This document shows, in pieces, positions 8,563 through 18,182 of a stretch of 64,000 nt of DNA; within the stretch, counting starts at the first letter, position 1, and each line of letters starts with the position of its first letter. This DNA is from Pseudomonas serboccidentalis (GTDB lineage Bacteria > Pseudomonadota > Gammaproteobacteria > Pseudomonadales > Pseudomonadaceae). Both the position numbers and the translations under genes were made by a program. The notes beneath the pieces are model-generated. The model saw only the letters and a program-made list of their open reading frames with translations. It ran no database searches and was not told the DNA's origin. The stretch spans positions 1,078,132 to 1,142,131 of the forward strand of contig NZ_CP101655.1 of the NCBI RefSeq assembly GCF_028830055.1, written 5' to 3'.

Positions 8563-9558
8563 GTGCCCGCTTCTTCAGAACGCTTCACCCCCGCCTTCGG
8601 CCTGGGCAATCCGCACCTGCAAACCTTGTGGGGGCCGCTGTGGCGCAAAACCGTACACCTTGATCGCCAACGCGAGCGCCTGTGGCTGGACGACGGTGAC
8701 TTCCTCGATCTCGACTGGCATGGCCCGCACAGCGCCGAGGCACCTTTGGTGCTGGTGCTGCATGGGCTGACCGGTTCATCCAATTCGCCCTACGTCGCCG
8801 GGATCCAGGCCGCGCTCGCCGCACAGGGCTGGGCCAGTGTCGCGCTGAACTGGCGCGGCTGCTCCGGTGAACCGAATCTGCTGCCGCGCAGTTACCACTC
8901 CGGTGCCAGCGAAGACCTCGCCGAAGCCATCAGACACCTGCGCGCCAAGCGACCACTGGCGCCGCTGTATGCGGTCGGTTATTCCCTCGGTGGCAACGTG
9001 TTGCTCAAGCATCTGGGGGAAACCGGCAGCGACAGCGGCGTGCTCGGCGCGGTGGCGGTCTCGGTGCCGTTTCGCCTTGATCAATGCGCCGACCGGATCG
9101 GCCAGGGGTTCTCCAAGGTCTATCAGGCGCACTTCATGCGCGAGATGGTCGCCTACATCAAGAACAAGCAACGTCAGTTCCAGCATGACGGGCGCGAAGA
9201 TGGCCTGGCGGCACTGGCAGCGCTCGGTTCGCTGGAGAACATGCGCACCTTCTGGGACTTCGATGGCCGGATCACCGCGCCGTTGCATGGTTTCACCGAT
9301 GCCGAGGATTACTATCGGCGGGCGTCGAGTCGCTATTTTCTCGGCGAAATCCGTACGCCGACCCTGATCATTCAAGCCGCTGACGATCCGTTCGTATTCC
9401 CCCACAGTCTGCCGACGGCCGAAGAACTGTCCGCTACCACACAGTTCGAGCTGCAGGCCAAGGGTGGGCATGTCGGTTTTGTCGATGGCACGTTTCACCA
9501 GCCCGGTTATTACCTGGAACGACGTATCCCGCACTGGCTGGCCGGCGTGAAGTCATGA
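8563..9558 (+). CDS. YheT-type alpha/beta hydrolase
   Basis: 331 residues from a GTG start. The oxyanion block VLHGLTGSSNSPY, the RGCSGEPNLLPRSYHSG segment and the nucleophile elbow GYSLGGN (catalytic Ser) are those of the YheT/ABHD1-3 subgroup. The acid and histidine are probably in QAADDPFVFP and KGGHVGFVDG. The substrate is unknown, probably an ester. I prefer the GTG at 8563 over an ATG at 8422 because the longer version would be translated through a REP element. The downstream AraC gene overlaps by 4 bases (ATGA). Confidence 0.88.
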   Translation: MPASSERFTPAFGLGNPHLQTLWGPLWRKTVHLDRQRERLWLDDGDFLDLDWHGPHSAEAPLVLVLHGLTGSSNSPYVAGIQAALAAQGWASVALNWRGCSGEPNLLPRSYHSGASEDLAEAIRHLRAKRPLAPLYAVGYSLGGNVLLKHLGETGSDSGVLGAVAVSVPFRLDQCADRIGQGFSKVYQAHFMREMVAYIKNKQRQFQHDGREDGLAALAALGSLENMRTFWDFDGRITAPLHGFTDAEDYYRRASSRYFLGEIRTPTLIIQAADDPFVFPHSLPTAEELSATTQFELQAKGGHVGFVDGTFHQPGYYLERRIPHWLAGVKS

Positions 9559-10385
9559 GTGATCAGGGCGAGTCGATCCGCTTCTGGCAAACCGCGCCAC
9601 TGGCCGGAATCGAGTTGCTGTCGGCGCGCTACATCGACCATTGCTTCGCCCCGCATGTCCACGACGGGTATGTGATCGGTATGATCATGGCCGGCGCCCA
9701 GCGTTACCGTTATCGCGGCGTCGAACACCTGGCGGGCAGCGGCACCCTGGTGCTGATCAACCCGGACGAATTGCACAACGGCCACAAAGGCACTGAGGAC
9801 GGCTGGCGGTACCGGGCGTTTTACCCCGATACCGCGCAAATCGTTTCGCTGCTGGATGAACTGGAACTGTCCACCACGAACCTGCCGGCGTTCGGCGCCA
9901 CGCTGTATCGCGATGCGGATCTGGTCAACGGGTTTTCCCAGTTGCACCGTTTGCTCGAAAGCCCGGCTACCGCGCTGCAACAGCAGACGGTGTGGCGCGA
10001 GATGATGTTGCGGCTGTTGCAGCGCCACGCGGCAGTGCCGGTGCCCGGACGAGCCGGCAAGGAACACCGCGCGGTGCTGTTGGGCAAAGAACTGTTGCAC
10101 GCACAACTGGCAGCGCCACCGTCACTGGAAGAACTGGCGGCGGCGGTCAATCTGTCGCCGTTCCATTTCGCCCGGGTGTTTCGCCGCGCTACTGGTATGC
10201 CGCCGCACACCTGGCTGATGCAACAGCGCATCGCCCAGGCTCGCGCACTCCTGCAGCACGGCGGCTTGCCGGTGGAAGTCGCCACGCAACTGGGGTTCGC
10301 CGATCAGAGCCATTTGAGCCGGCAGTTCAAGCAGGCTTATGGTGTCGGACCCGCCGCCTACCGTAGCGCCCGGATGGAAAGCTAA
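9555..10385 (+). CDS. AraC-family transcriptional regulator
   Basis: 276 residues. The N-terminal cupin sensor domain (HCFAPHVHDGYVIGMIMAG, residues ~29-47) is followed by a C-terminal double helix-turn-helix (LEELAAAVNLSPFHFARVFRR and VATQLGFADQSHLSRQFKQ). This is the AraC type that senses a small molecule. Its targets are unknown. It overlaps the hydrolase gene by 4 bases, so the pair is co-expressed. The TAA stop lies inside the first REP arm downstream. Confidence 0.92.
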   Translation: MSDQGESIRFWQTAPLAGIELLSARYIDHCFAPHVHDGYVIGMIMAGAQRYRYRGVEHLAGSGTLVLINPDELHNGHKGTEDGWRYRAFYPDTAQIVSLLDELELSTTNLPAFGATLYRDADLVNGFSQLHRLLESPATALQQQTVWREMMLRLLQRHAAVPVPGRAGKEHRAVLLGKELLHAQLAAPPSLEELAAAVNLSPFHFARVFRRATGMPPHTWLMQQRIAQARALLQHGGLPVEVATQLGFADQSHLSRQFKQAYGVGPAAYRSARMES

Positions 10386-10459
10386 AAGATCGCAGCCTTC
10401 GGTAGCTCCGACAGGGAAATGCATTCCAATGCAGGAGCTGCCGAAGGCTGCGATCTTTT
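10384..10459. repeat. REP pair (GCTGCCGAAGGC family)
   Basis: Inverted arms 10384-10413 and 10430-10459, nearly identical to those at 317. It lies between converging genes; the first arm overlaps the araC-type stop codon and the second ends 4 bases from the sseA stop. It may serve as a terminator, but that is inference. Confidence 0.9.
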
Positions 10460-10463
10460 GATC

Positions 10464-11318
10464 TTATTCGCCGGTGGCGATACCGCGCGAAGGCTCGTTG
10501 ATCCACTCACTCCACGACCCGGCATACAGCGACCCCAGCGGATACCCCGCCAGACACAGCGCAAACAGGTTGTGACACGCCGTCACCCCGGAACCGCAAT
10601 ACGCGACCAGGTCCGCTGGCGCACGATCACCGAGCTTCGCGGCAAAACGCTGTTTGAGCTGATCGGCCGGCAGGAAGCGTCCGTCGCTGCCGAGGTTCTC
10701 GGTAAACGCCGCGCATTGCGCGCCGGGAATGTGCCCGGCAATCGGGTCGATCGGCTCCACCTCCCCCTTGAAGCGCGGCAAGGCCCGGGCGTCGAGCAAT
10801 GTCAGCGATGGCTGAGCGAGGCGTTTCTGCAGTTGTTCGGCGCTCAGCAGCAGTTTCATGTCCGGTTGCCCGCTGAAGTTGCCCCGGCTGACCGATGGCG
10901 CATCCAGGCTCAGCGGGAGGCCGGCCGCGTGCCAGGCCTTGAGCCCGCCGTCGAGAATGAACACACCGTCGCGCTTGCCCAGCCACGCCAGCAGCCACCA
11001 GGCGCGGGCCGCATAGGCACCGGGGCCATCGTCGTAGAGAACCACATCGCTGTCGGCATTGATGCCCCACGCTTGCAGGCGTTCGATCAACGCCGCCGGC
11101 TCCGGCAGCGGATGACGCCCGGTCACGCCTTTGATCACCTTGCCACTGAGGTCACGCTCAAGGTCGGCGAAACGGGCACCGGCAATGTGCCCTTCGGCGT
11201 AGCTGCGCTGCCCGTAGTCCGGGTCTTCGAGGGCAAAACGACAATCGAGAATCACCAGCCCCGGTTGCTCCTTGCGGGCATCCAGTGCGTTCGGGCTGAT
11301 CAGTTGCGCAATCGGCAT
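10464..11318 (-). CDS. sseA: Mercaptopyruvate/thiosulfate sulfurtransferase
   Basis: 284 residues made of two rhodanese domains. The N-terminal domain is inactive in type. The C-terminal one has the active loop CGSGVTAC, with Cys241 as the persulfide carrier. CGSGVTA is the 3-mercaptopyruvate sulfurtransferase form, whereas thiosulfate rhodaneses usually have CRKGVT. The enzyme moves sulfur from mercaptopyruvate to an acceptor such as cyanide or thiol. The ATG at 11318 is chosen because AGGAG lies 7 bases upstream and the protein then starts MPIAQLISP; a 30-residue extension would run into laoR. Confidence 0.92.
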   Translation of the reverse strand: MPIAQLISPNALDARKEQPGLVILDCRFALEDPDYGQRSYAEGHIAGARFADLERDLSGKVIKGVTGRHPLPEPAALIERLQAWGINADSDVVLYDDGPGAYAARAWWLLAWLGKRDGVFILDGGLKAWHAAGLPLSLDAPSVSRGNFSGQPDMKLLLSAEQLQKRLAQPSLTLLDARALPRFKGEVEPIDPIAGHIPGAQCAAFTENLGSDGRFLPADQLKQRFAAKLGDRAPADLVAYCGSGVTACHNLFALCLAGYPLGSLYAGSWSEWINEPSRGIATGE

Positions 11319-11349
11319 AACGGACTCCTGTGAGCGACTTCGAAAATGA

Positions 11350-12021
11350 TTAATGCCCTTCCTCCAGGGCCTGGGCCAGCGGCACGTAGAATTCGTCGAA
11401 CAAGGCATTCACCTCTTCGCGGGCCTGATCGGTGACGAACCCGGCTTCCAGCACCAGCACCTGATACACGCCACGCTTGATGGCCTGCTCGCTGAGGTGG
11501 TTGGAGTTTTCCCGGGTGGTGCACAGAAAGCGCACCCAGGAAGTGAGGATGATCCAGGCATTGATCGTCAGGGATTCGATTTGCACCCGATCCATCTTGA
11601 GAATGCCGGCCGCGACGAACCCCTCGTAGATCGCCATGCCCTGGATCACGCAGCGCTGGGAGAAACGCCGGTAGCGCGCGGCGAGGTCCGGGTCGCTGTC
11701 GAGCAGATGTTCCAGATCGCGATGCAAAAAGCGGTAGCCCCACATCGCCGACAGCAGTTCCTTGAGGTAATAGCGCTTGTCTTCAACCGTGGCGGCACGA
11801 CCCTGCGGCGGGCGCAGAAAGCTGTCCACAAGGCTTTCGTACTCACTGAACAGCACGGCGATGATCGCCTGCTTGTTGGGGAAGTGGTAGTACAGGTTGC
11901 CCGGAGAAATCTCCATGTGCGCGGCAATGTGGTTGGTGCTGATGCTGCGCTCGCCCTGCTGATTGAACAGTTCGAGGCTGTTCTGCACGATGCGCTCGCT
12001 GGTTTTTATTCGTGGGGCCAT
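11350..12021 (-). CDS. laoR: TetR-family repressor LaoR
   Basis: 223 residues with an N-terminal TetR helix-turn-helix (STNHIAAHMEISPGNLYYHFPNK, about residues 28-50) and a ligand domain after it. It is divergent from laoC. In P. aeruginosa the orthologous arrangement (LaoABCR) represses oxidation of long-chain aliphatic alcohols until an alcohol or aldehyde inducer binds. An imperfect 12-base inverted repeat in the divergent region is the likely operator. The assignment rests on family plus gene order. Confidence 0.85.
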   Translation of the reverse strand: MAPRIKTSERIVQNSLELFNQQGERSISTNHIAAHMEISPGNLYYHFPNKQAIIAVLFSEYESLVDSFLRPPQGRAATVEDKRYYLKELLSAMWGYRFLHRDLEHLLDSDPDLAARYRRFSQRCVIQGMAIYEGFVAAGILKMDRVQIESLTINAWIILTSWVRFLCTTRENSNHLSEQAIKRGVYQVLVLEAGFVTDQAREEVNALFDEFYVPLAQALEEGH

Positions 12022-12109
12022 GGCTTGAGCTTTAATTCAGAGTGCGGTGAGGGGCATCTTACGACCTAACCGGAAATGGATAAAACAAAGCTGTGTCGGG
12101 AAGTCATTT

Positions 12110-12150
12110 GACTTTCTAGAGCATAGACTCTAAAAAGTCCTCACTATAAT
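12110..12150 (+). promoter_or_regulatory. laoC promoter with LaoR operator candidate
   Basis: An inverted repeat GACTTTCTAGAG (12110-12121) / CTCTAAAAAGTC (12128-12139), 11 of 12 positions symmetric with a 6-base spacer, lies directly before a perfect TATAAT (12145-12150), 16 bases upstream of the laoC ATG. The dyad covers the -35 area, as expected for repression by a TetR protein encoded next door. Confidence 0.65.
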
Positions 12151-12166
12151 AAATCCGGAGCAGACG

Positions 12167-13597
12167 ATGACTGCCGACATTGCTTACCTGCAAACGCTGC
12201 AACAGCCACTGGATGAGCTTGATCGGTTGTTCGCGGCACAGCGCGCCGCCTATGCCGCCAACCCGATGCCACCGGCGGCGCAGCGTCAGCAATGGCTCAA
12301 GGCGTTGCGCAACTTGCTCAGCGATGAGCGTCAGGCCTTGATCGACGCTATCAGTGCGGATTTCAGTCATCGCAGCGCCGATGAAACCCTGCTCGCCGAA
12401 CTGATGCCCAGCCTGCACGGCATTCATTACGCCAGCCGGCATCTCAAGGGCTGGATGAAGTCCTCGCGGCGCAAAGTCGGCATGGCCTTTCAGCCGGCGT
12501 CGGCGAAAGTGGTGTATCAGCCGCTCGGCGTGGTCGGCATCATCGTCCCGTGGAACTACCCGTTGTATCTGGCCATCGGCCCGCTGGTCGGCGCACTGGC
12601 GGCAGGCAACCGGGTAATGCTCAAGCTCAGTGAATCGACCCCCGCCACCGGGCTGCTGCTCAAAGCCTTGCTGGCGCGAATTTTCCCCGAAGACCTGGTG
12701 TGCGTAGTGCTCGGCGAGTCGGACGTCGGCGTGGCGTTTTCCCGTCTGCGCTTTGATCACCTGCTGTTCACCGGCGCCACCAGCATCGGCAAACATGTGA
12801 TGCGCGCCGCCGCGGAAAACCTGACCCCGGTGACCCTCGAACTGGGCGGAAAATCCCCGGCCATCGTCTCCCGCGACGTGCCGCTCAAGGACGCCGCCGA
12901 GCGTATCGCTTTCGGTAAAACCCTGAATGCCGGGCAGACCTGCGTCGCACCCGACTATGTGCTGGTGCCGCAAGACCGCGTCGGCGCGTTCGTCGAAGCC
13001 TATCGTCAGGTGGTCAACAGTTTCTATCCGACCCTCGCCGACAACCCGGACTACACCGCGATCATCAACGAGCGCCAACTGGCCCGGCTCAACAGTTATG
13101 TCAGCGACGCCACCAGCAAGGGCGCGCTGCTGATCCCGCTGTTCGAACAGGGTCAGGGCCGGCGCATGCCACACAGCCTGCTACTGAACGTCAGTGACGA
13201 GATGATCGTGATGCAGGACGAAATCTTCGGCCCGCTGCTGCCGATCGTGCCGTATCAGGACCTCGATCAGGCGTTTGCCTACATCAATCAGCGGCCTCGT
13301 CCTCTGGCCCTTTACTACTTCGGCTACGACAAGCGCGAACAGAACCGCGTGCTGCACGAAACCCACTCCGGCGGTGTGTGCCTGAACGACACCCTGCTGC
13401 ATGTGGCGCAGGACGACATGCCGTTCGGCGGCATCGGCCCGTCGGGCATGGGCCACTATCACGGCCACGAAGGCTTCCTGACCTTCAGCAAGGCCAAAGG
13501 CGTGCTGATCAAGCAACGCTTCAACGCGGCGAAGCTGATCTACCCGCCGTACGGCAAATCGATTCAGAAACTGATCCAGAAGCTGTTCATCCGCTAA
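12167..13597 (+). CDS. laoC: Aldehyde dehydrogenase LaoC (coniferyl aldehyde dehydrogenase-like)
   Basis: 476 residues, class 3 type ALDH. The Rossmann/active-site blocks are PWNYPLYLAIGPLVGALAAG, FTGATSIGKHVM, the general base in LELGGKSP and the nucleophile in GQTCVAPDY (Cys at about 259). PFGGIGPSGMG and the C-terminal extension of about 45 residues after GFLTFSKAKGV are as in CalB-like enzymes that act at the membrane. In the lao pathway it converts long-chain aldehydes to fatty acids. A GGAG site lies 5 bases upstream of the ATG. It is the first gene of laoC-laoB-laoA. Confidence 0.9.
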   Translation: MTADIAYLQTLQQPLDELDRLFAAQRAAYAANPMPPAAQRQQWLKALRNLLSDERQALIDAISADFSHRSADETLLAELMPSLHGIHYASRHLKGWMKSSRRKVGMAFQPASAKVVYQPLGVVGIIVPWNYPLYLAIGPLVGALAAGNRVMLKLSESTPATGLLLKALLARIFPEDLVCVVLGESDVGVAFSRLRFDHLLFTGATSIGKHVMRAAAENLTPVTLELGGKSPAIVSRDVPLKDAAERIAFGKTLNAGQTCVAPDYVLVPQDRVGAFVEAYRQVVNSFYPTLADNPDYTAIINERQLARLNSYVSDATSKGALLIPLFEQGQGRRMPHSLLLNVSDEMIVMQDEIFGPLLPIVPYQDLDQAFAYINQRPRPLALYYFGYDKREQNRVLHETHSGGVCLNDTLLHVAQDDMPFGGIGPSGMGHYHGHEGFLTFSKAKGVLIKQRFNAAKLIYPPYGKSIQKLIQKLFIR

Positions 13598-13625
13598 TCG
13601 TTGTCACCGCCGGGTAATAACAACA

Positions 13626-14171
13626 ATGCACCCAAGCCTGACCGAAACACCTGCCCTGTCGCGCCGTGGCCTGCTGAAATTCAGCCTCGGCGCCACCGCG
13701 TTCCTCGCCACTGCCGGCCTTGGCGCCAGCCTCAGTGGCTGTTCATCGAGTGTCGCGGCCAACGGCTTCGTCACCTTGCGCGACGGCGACCTGTTATTCC
13801 TGCGCGCGTTGATTCCGATCATGCTCGACGGCGCCGTGGCAGCTGAAAAAATGCCTGGTGCCGTCGATGGCACGCTCAAGTCGCTGGACTACAGCCTCGA
13901 TCACTTGTCGCCGGAGATGCTCAAACTCACCCGGCAACTGTTCGACGTGCTCGGCATGGCCGTCACGCGCGGGCCGCTCACCGGCATCTGGGGCAGTTGG
14001 GAAAACGCCAGTCCCGAGGCCATGCGCCACTTCCTCGAACGCTGGCAGAACAGCTCATTGAGCCTGTTGCGCATGGGCCACAGCTCCCTGCAGCAAATGG
14101 TGATGATGGCCTGGTACACCCGGGCCGAGTCCTGGGCGCACTGCGGCTACCCCGGCCCGCCTACCGTTTGA
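13626..14171 (+). CDS. laoB: LaoB, Tat-exported small subunit of alcohol dehydrogenase
   Basis: 181 residues. A twin-arginine signal (LSRRGLLKFSLGA, residues 11-23) leads into a lipobox-like LSGC (Cys39), so this is probably a Tat-exported lipoprotein. The rest is helical and resembles the small gamma-type subunit that accompanies membrane GMC dehydrogenases. It sits 28 bases after laoC and before the GMC gene. Its role is probably to carry the folded LaoA across the membrane, since LaoA has no signal of its own; that is inference. Confidence 0.82.
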   Translation: MHPSLTETPALSRRGLLKFSLGATAFLATAGLGASLSGCSSSVAANGFVTLRDGDLLFLRALIPIMLDGAVAAEKMPGAVDGTLKSLDYSLDHLSPEMLKLTRQLFDVLGMAVTRGPLTGIWGSWENASPEAMRHFLERWQNSSLSLLRMGHSSLQQMVMMAWYTRAESWAHCGYPGPPTV

Positions 14172-14175
14172 AACC

Positions 14176-14235
14176 GAGGCTCGCTCCCACAAGGGAATGC
14201 ATTTCAATGTGGAAGCGAGCTTGCTCGCGAAGGCG
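14176..14235. repeat. Degenerate REP pair (GAGCGAGCTTGCTCGCGAAGG family)
   Basis: Inverted arms: GAGGCTCGCTCCCACA and, downstream, TGTGGAAGCGAGCTTGCTCGCG. The left arm is shortened. It lies between laoB and laoA inside an apparent operon. Confidence 0.7.
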
Positions 14236-14282
14236 CCATCCGCCTCACCACCACACCCAGAATAATAAAGAGAACCTGATCG

Positions 14283-15878
14283 ATGCCCGTACCCGACCCG
14301 TTCCGCGAAGGCCTCGCCCGTGGCTGGAAAACCTATAACGGCGCACAACTGACCGACGACCTGACGCTGCAAGCCGACGTCGCCATCATCGGCAGCGGCG
14401 CCGGTGGCGGCACCACGGCGGAAATCCTCAGCGCCGCCGGCTACAAAGTGCTGCTGATCGAAGAAGGCCCGCTCAAGACCAGTTCCGACTTCAAGATGCT
14501 CGAAGACCAGGCCTACAGCAGCCTCTATCAGGAAGGCATCGGCCGCATGAGCAAGGACGGCGCGATCACCATCCTGCAGGGCCGTGCAGTGGGCGGCACC
14601 ACCCTGATCAACTGGACATCGAGCTTCCGCACCCCGGAGCCGACCCTTGAACACTGGGCCAAAGAACACAACGTCAAAGGTCACAGCCCGGCCGAGATGG
14701 CGCCATGGTTCGAGAAAATGGAGCAGCGCCTGGGCGTCGCGCCATGGATGGTCCCGCCCAATGCCAACAATGACGTAATCCGCAAGGGCTGCGAGCGGCT
14801 CGGCTACAGCTGGCACGTGATCCCGCGCAACGTGCGCGGCTGCTGGAACCTCGGTTACTGCGGCATGGGCTGCCCGACCAACGCCAAACAGTCGATGATG
14901 GTCACCACCATCCCGGCAACCCTGGAAAAGGGCGGCGAACTGCTCTATCTGGCCCGCGCGGAAAAACTGCTGATCAACGGCGACAAGATCTCCGGCCTGC
15001 AGTGCGTGGCGATGGATCAGCGCTGCGTCGCACCGACCGGGCGCACGATTACGGTCAAGGCGCGGCATTACGTGCTGGCCGGCGGCGGCATCAACAGCCC
15101 GGCCCTGCTCTTGCGGTCGGACGCGCCAGACCCGCATCAGCGTCTTGGCAAACGTACGTTCCTGCACCTGGTGAACATGTCCGCCGGGCGCTTCGACGAA
15201 GTGATCAACCCGTTCTACGGCGCACCGCAGTCCATCTACTCGGATTATTTCCAGTGGAAGGACGGCACCAGCGGACCGATGGGCTACAAACTCGAAGTGC
15301 CACCGCTGCACCCGGCGCTGGCGGCAACGCTGCTGGGCGGCTTCGGCACGCAGAACGCCGAACATATGGCTGATCTGCCGCACACCCACGCGATGCTGGC
15401 GCTGCTGCGCGACGGTTTCCACCCGGACAGCCCCGGCGGCAGTGTCGAGTTGCGCGGCGATGGCTCGCCGGTGCTCGACTACCAGGTCTCGCCTTACGCC
15501 TGGGAAGGCTTGCGCCGAGCCTTTCACAGCATGGCCGAGATCCAGTTTGCCGGCGGCGCGAAATCGGTGATGCCGATGCACGCCGATGCGCGTTACGTGA
15601 AAACCCTGACCGAAGCCCGCACGCTGATCGACGATCTGAGCCTTGAGCTGTATCGCACGCGCCTGGGCAGTGCCCACGTGATGGGCGGTTGTGCGATGGG
15701 CGAAGACCCGAAAAACGCGGTCACCGACAGCCTCGGCCGGCACCATCAACTGAGCAATCTGTCGATTCACGACGGCTCGCTGTTCCCCACCAGCATTGGC
15801 GCCAACCCGCAATTGTCGGTGTACGGGCTGACCGCACAGTTGGCAACTGCCCTCGCCGATCGGCTGAGAAATCCGTGA
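14283..15878 (+). CDS. laoA: GMC-family long-chain alcohol dehydrogenase LaoA
   Basis: 531-residue GMC flavoprotein. The FAD dinucleotide motif GSGAGGG is at residues 37-43, then VLLIEEGP, the AVGGTTLINW block, a CGMGCPTNAKQS segment and the C-terminal SIGANPQLSVYGLTAQLA. MGGCAMGEDP near the end is typical of the choline/long-chain alcohol dehydrogenase branch. It oxidises alcohols to aldehydes, probably feeding electrons to the respiratory chain. It follows laoB by 111 bases including a REP. Gene order and partners match LaoABCR of P. aeruginosa. Confidence 0.88.
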   Translation: MPVPDPFREGLARGWKTYNGAQLTDDLTLQADVAIIGSGAGGGTTAEILSAAGYKVLLIEEGPLKTSSDFKMLEDQAYSSLYQEGIGRMSKDGAITILQGRAVGGTTLINWTSSFRTPEPTLEHWAKEHNVKGHSPAEMAPWFEKMEQRLGVAPWMVPPNANNDVIRKGCERLGYSWHVIPRNVRGCWNLGYCGMGCPTNAKQSMMVTTIPATLEKGGELLYLARAEKLLINGDKISGLQCVAMDQRCVAPTGRTITVKARHYVLAGGGINSPALLLRSDAPDPHQRLGKRTFLHLVNMSAGRFDEVINPFYGAPQSIYSDYFQWKDGTSGPMGYKLEVPPLHPALAATLLGGFGTQNAEHMADLPHTHAMLALLRDGFHPDSPGGSVELRGDGSPVLDYQVSPYAWEGLRRAFHSMAEIQFAGGAKSVMPMHADARYVKTLTEARTLIDDLSLELYRTRLGSAHVMGGCAMGEDPKNAVTDSLGRHHQLSNLSIHDGSLFPTSIGANPQLSVYGLTAQLATALADRLRNP

Positions 15879-15906
15879 AAAAAACGATTAATCGCGTCGT
15901 CTATAG

Positions 15907-16498
<592 letters not shown>

Positions 16499-16580
16499 GC
16501 TTTTAAAGATTGCAGTCTCGTGCCCTTGATCGCAGCCGCGTGCACTGCGCTCGCCAATGCGGCACAATTGCGCGCATTGA

Positions 16581-16871
<291 letters not shown>

Positions 16872-16877
16872 CTCGCT

Positions 16878-16953
16878 AAAAAAGATCGCAGCCTTCGGCA
16901 GCTCTACATGGATCGCATTCCTCTGTAGGAGCTGCCGAAGGCTGCGATCTTTT
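16878..16953. repeat. REP pair (GCTGCCGAAGGC family)
   Basis: Inverted arms ~16878-16908 and 16924-16953 between the converging genes fdx and the 107-residue protein gene. The left arm lacks one C of the core CTCCTACA. Confidence 0.88.
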
Positions 16954-16964
16954 GATCTTGCCCT

Positions 16965-17288
16965 TCACTCGCGCTGCTCAAACCCTTCCCCCGTACACCC
17001 CAGACAGCGCACGAACGCCGCTTTCGCCGGGTCGACCACCAACGCCTGCCCCGCATCGCCCACCCCGCCACCCAGCGCGGTAAACGGCAACGACACCATA
17101 AACACCCCGGCACCCAACACCGTCGCCACCACCAGCAACGGGCGGGCGATCAGCAAGTCACCGATCATGGCGTAGGCGGGTGGATTCTGGATGGTGTAGC
17201 GCGGATCGCCGCTGCCGCTTTCCGTGGCCTGAACCGCCAGACTGGAACACAGCAACAGCGCGAAAACGAGGACTTGCAGGGATTTCAT
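16965..17288 (-). CDS. Small exported or membrane protein of unknown function
   Basis: 107 residues. A signal peptide ([18 protein letters not shown], about residues 4-21) is followed by a short polar stretch and a second hydrophobic helix ([25 protein letters not shown], about 46-70). The C-terminal region has a CLGC pair. I do not recognise a functional family. It lies 69 bases downstream of mutM on the same strand and may be co-transcribed. Confidence 0.75.
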   Translation of the reverse strand: MKSLQVLVFALLLCSSLAVQATESGSGDPRYTIQNPPAYAMIGDLLIARPLLVVATVLGAGVFMVSLPFTALGGGVGDAGQALVVDPAKAAFVRCLGCTGEGFEQRE

Positions 17289-17357
17289 GGCACGATCCTT
17301 CGGGCTGAACAGTGAGACAACTCACTATAGACCGTAGGACTTTTTCAGCCTTTTGCT

Positions 17358-18170
17358 TCAGGTCTGGCAGCGCGGGCAGAACACACTGGCCCGCTGACCG
17401 AGCTTCACTTCGCGCAGACCGGTGCCGCAGACCTTGCAGTGTTCACCGCCACGGCCATAGACAAACAGTTCCTGCTGGAAATATCCCGGCTGCCCGTCAC
17501 CGCCGATGAAATCGCGCAACGTGGTGCCGCCACGTTCGATGGCGGCGGCGAGGATGCGTTTGATCTCGATCGCCAGCTTCAGATAACGCGCCCGGGAAAT
17601 GCTCTTGGCCTCGCGGCGCGGATCGATTCCGGCGGCGAACAGCGCTTCGGTCGCATAAATGTTACCGACGCCGACCACCACCGCGTTGTCCATGATGAAC
17701 GGCTTGACCGCCATCGAGCGCCCGCGCGACAGCTGGAACAGGCGCTCGCCGTCGAACAGATCGGTCAACGGTTCCGGCCCGAGACGAATCAACAGTTCGT
17801 GATTGAGCGGATCGGTGCTCCACAACATCGCGCCAAAGCGACGCGGATCGGTGTAGCGCAGGGCCAGCCCGGATTCCAGCTCGATATCGACGTGCTCGTG
17901 CTTCAACGCCGGCAGCCCGACCTCCACCAGACGCAGGTTGCCCGACATCCCCAGGTGACTGATCAGCGTGCCGACCTCGGCGTTGATCAACAGGTACTTG
18001 GCCCGCCGTTCGACCAGCACGATGCGCTGCCCGGACAGACGCACATCAAGGTCTTCGGGGATCGGCCAGCGCAGCCGGCGATCACGCACGATTACCCGGC
18101 TGACGCGCTGGCCTTCCAGGTGTGGGGCAATGCCCCGGCGGGTGGTTTCGACTTCCGGCAGTTCAGGCAT
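17358..18170 (-). CDS. mutM: Formamidopyrimidine-DNA glycosylase
   Basis: 270 residues. The N-terminal [13 protein letters not shown] supplies the catalytic Pro/Glu that open oxidised guanine bases. The H2TH region includes [17 protein letters not shown], and the C-terminal zinc finger is CKVCGTG plus CPRC. The enzyme removes 8-oxoguanine and formamidopyrimidines and cuts the strand at the abasic site. The start lies 12 bases after the HDOD gene, so the two are in one operon. Confidence 0.98.
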   Translation of the reverse strand: MPELPEVETTRRGIAPHLEGQRVSRVIVRDRRLRWPIPEDLDVRLSGQRIVLVERRAKYLLINAEVGTLISHLGMSGNLRLVEVGLPALKHEHVDIELESGLALRYTDPRRFGAMLWSTDPLNHELLIRLGPEPLTDLFDGERLFQLSRGRSMAVKPFIMDNAVVVGVGNIYATEALFAAGIDPRREAKSISRARYLKLAIEIKRILAAAIERGGTTLRDFIGGDGQPGYFQQELFVYGRGGEHCKVCGTGLREVKLGQRASVFCPRCQT

Positions 18171-18182
18171 GGCGTCCTCGAA

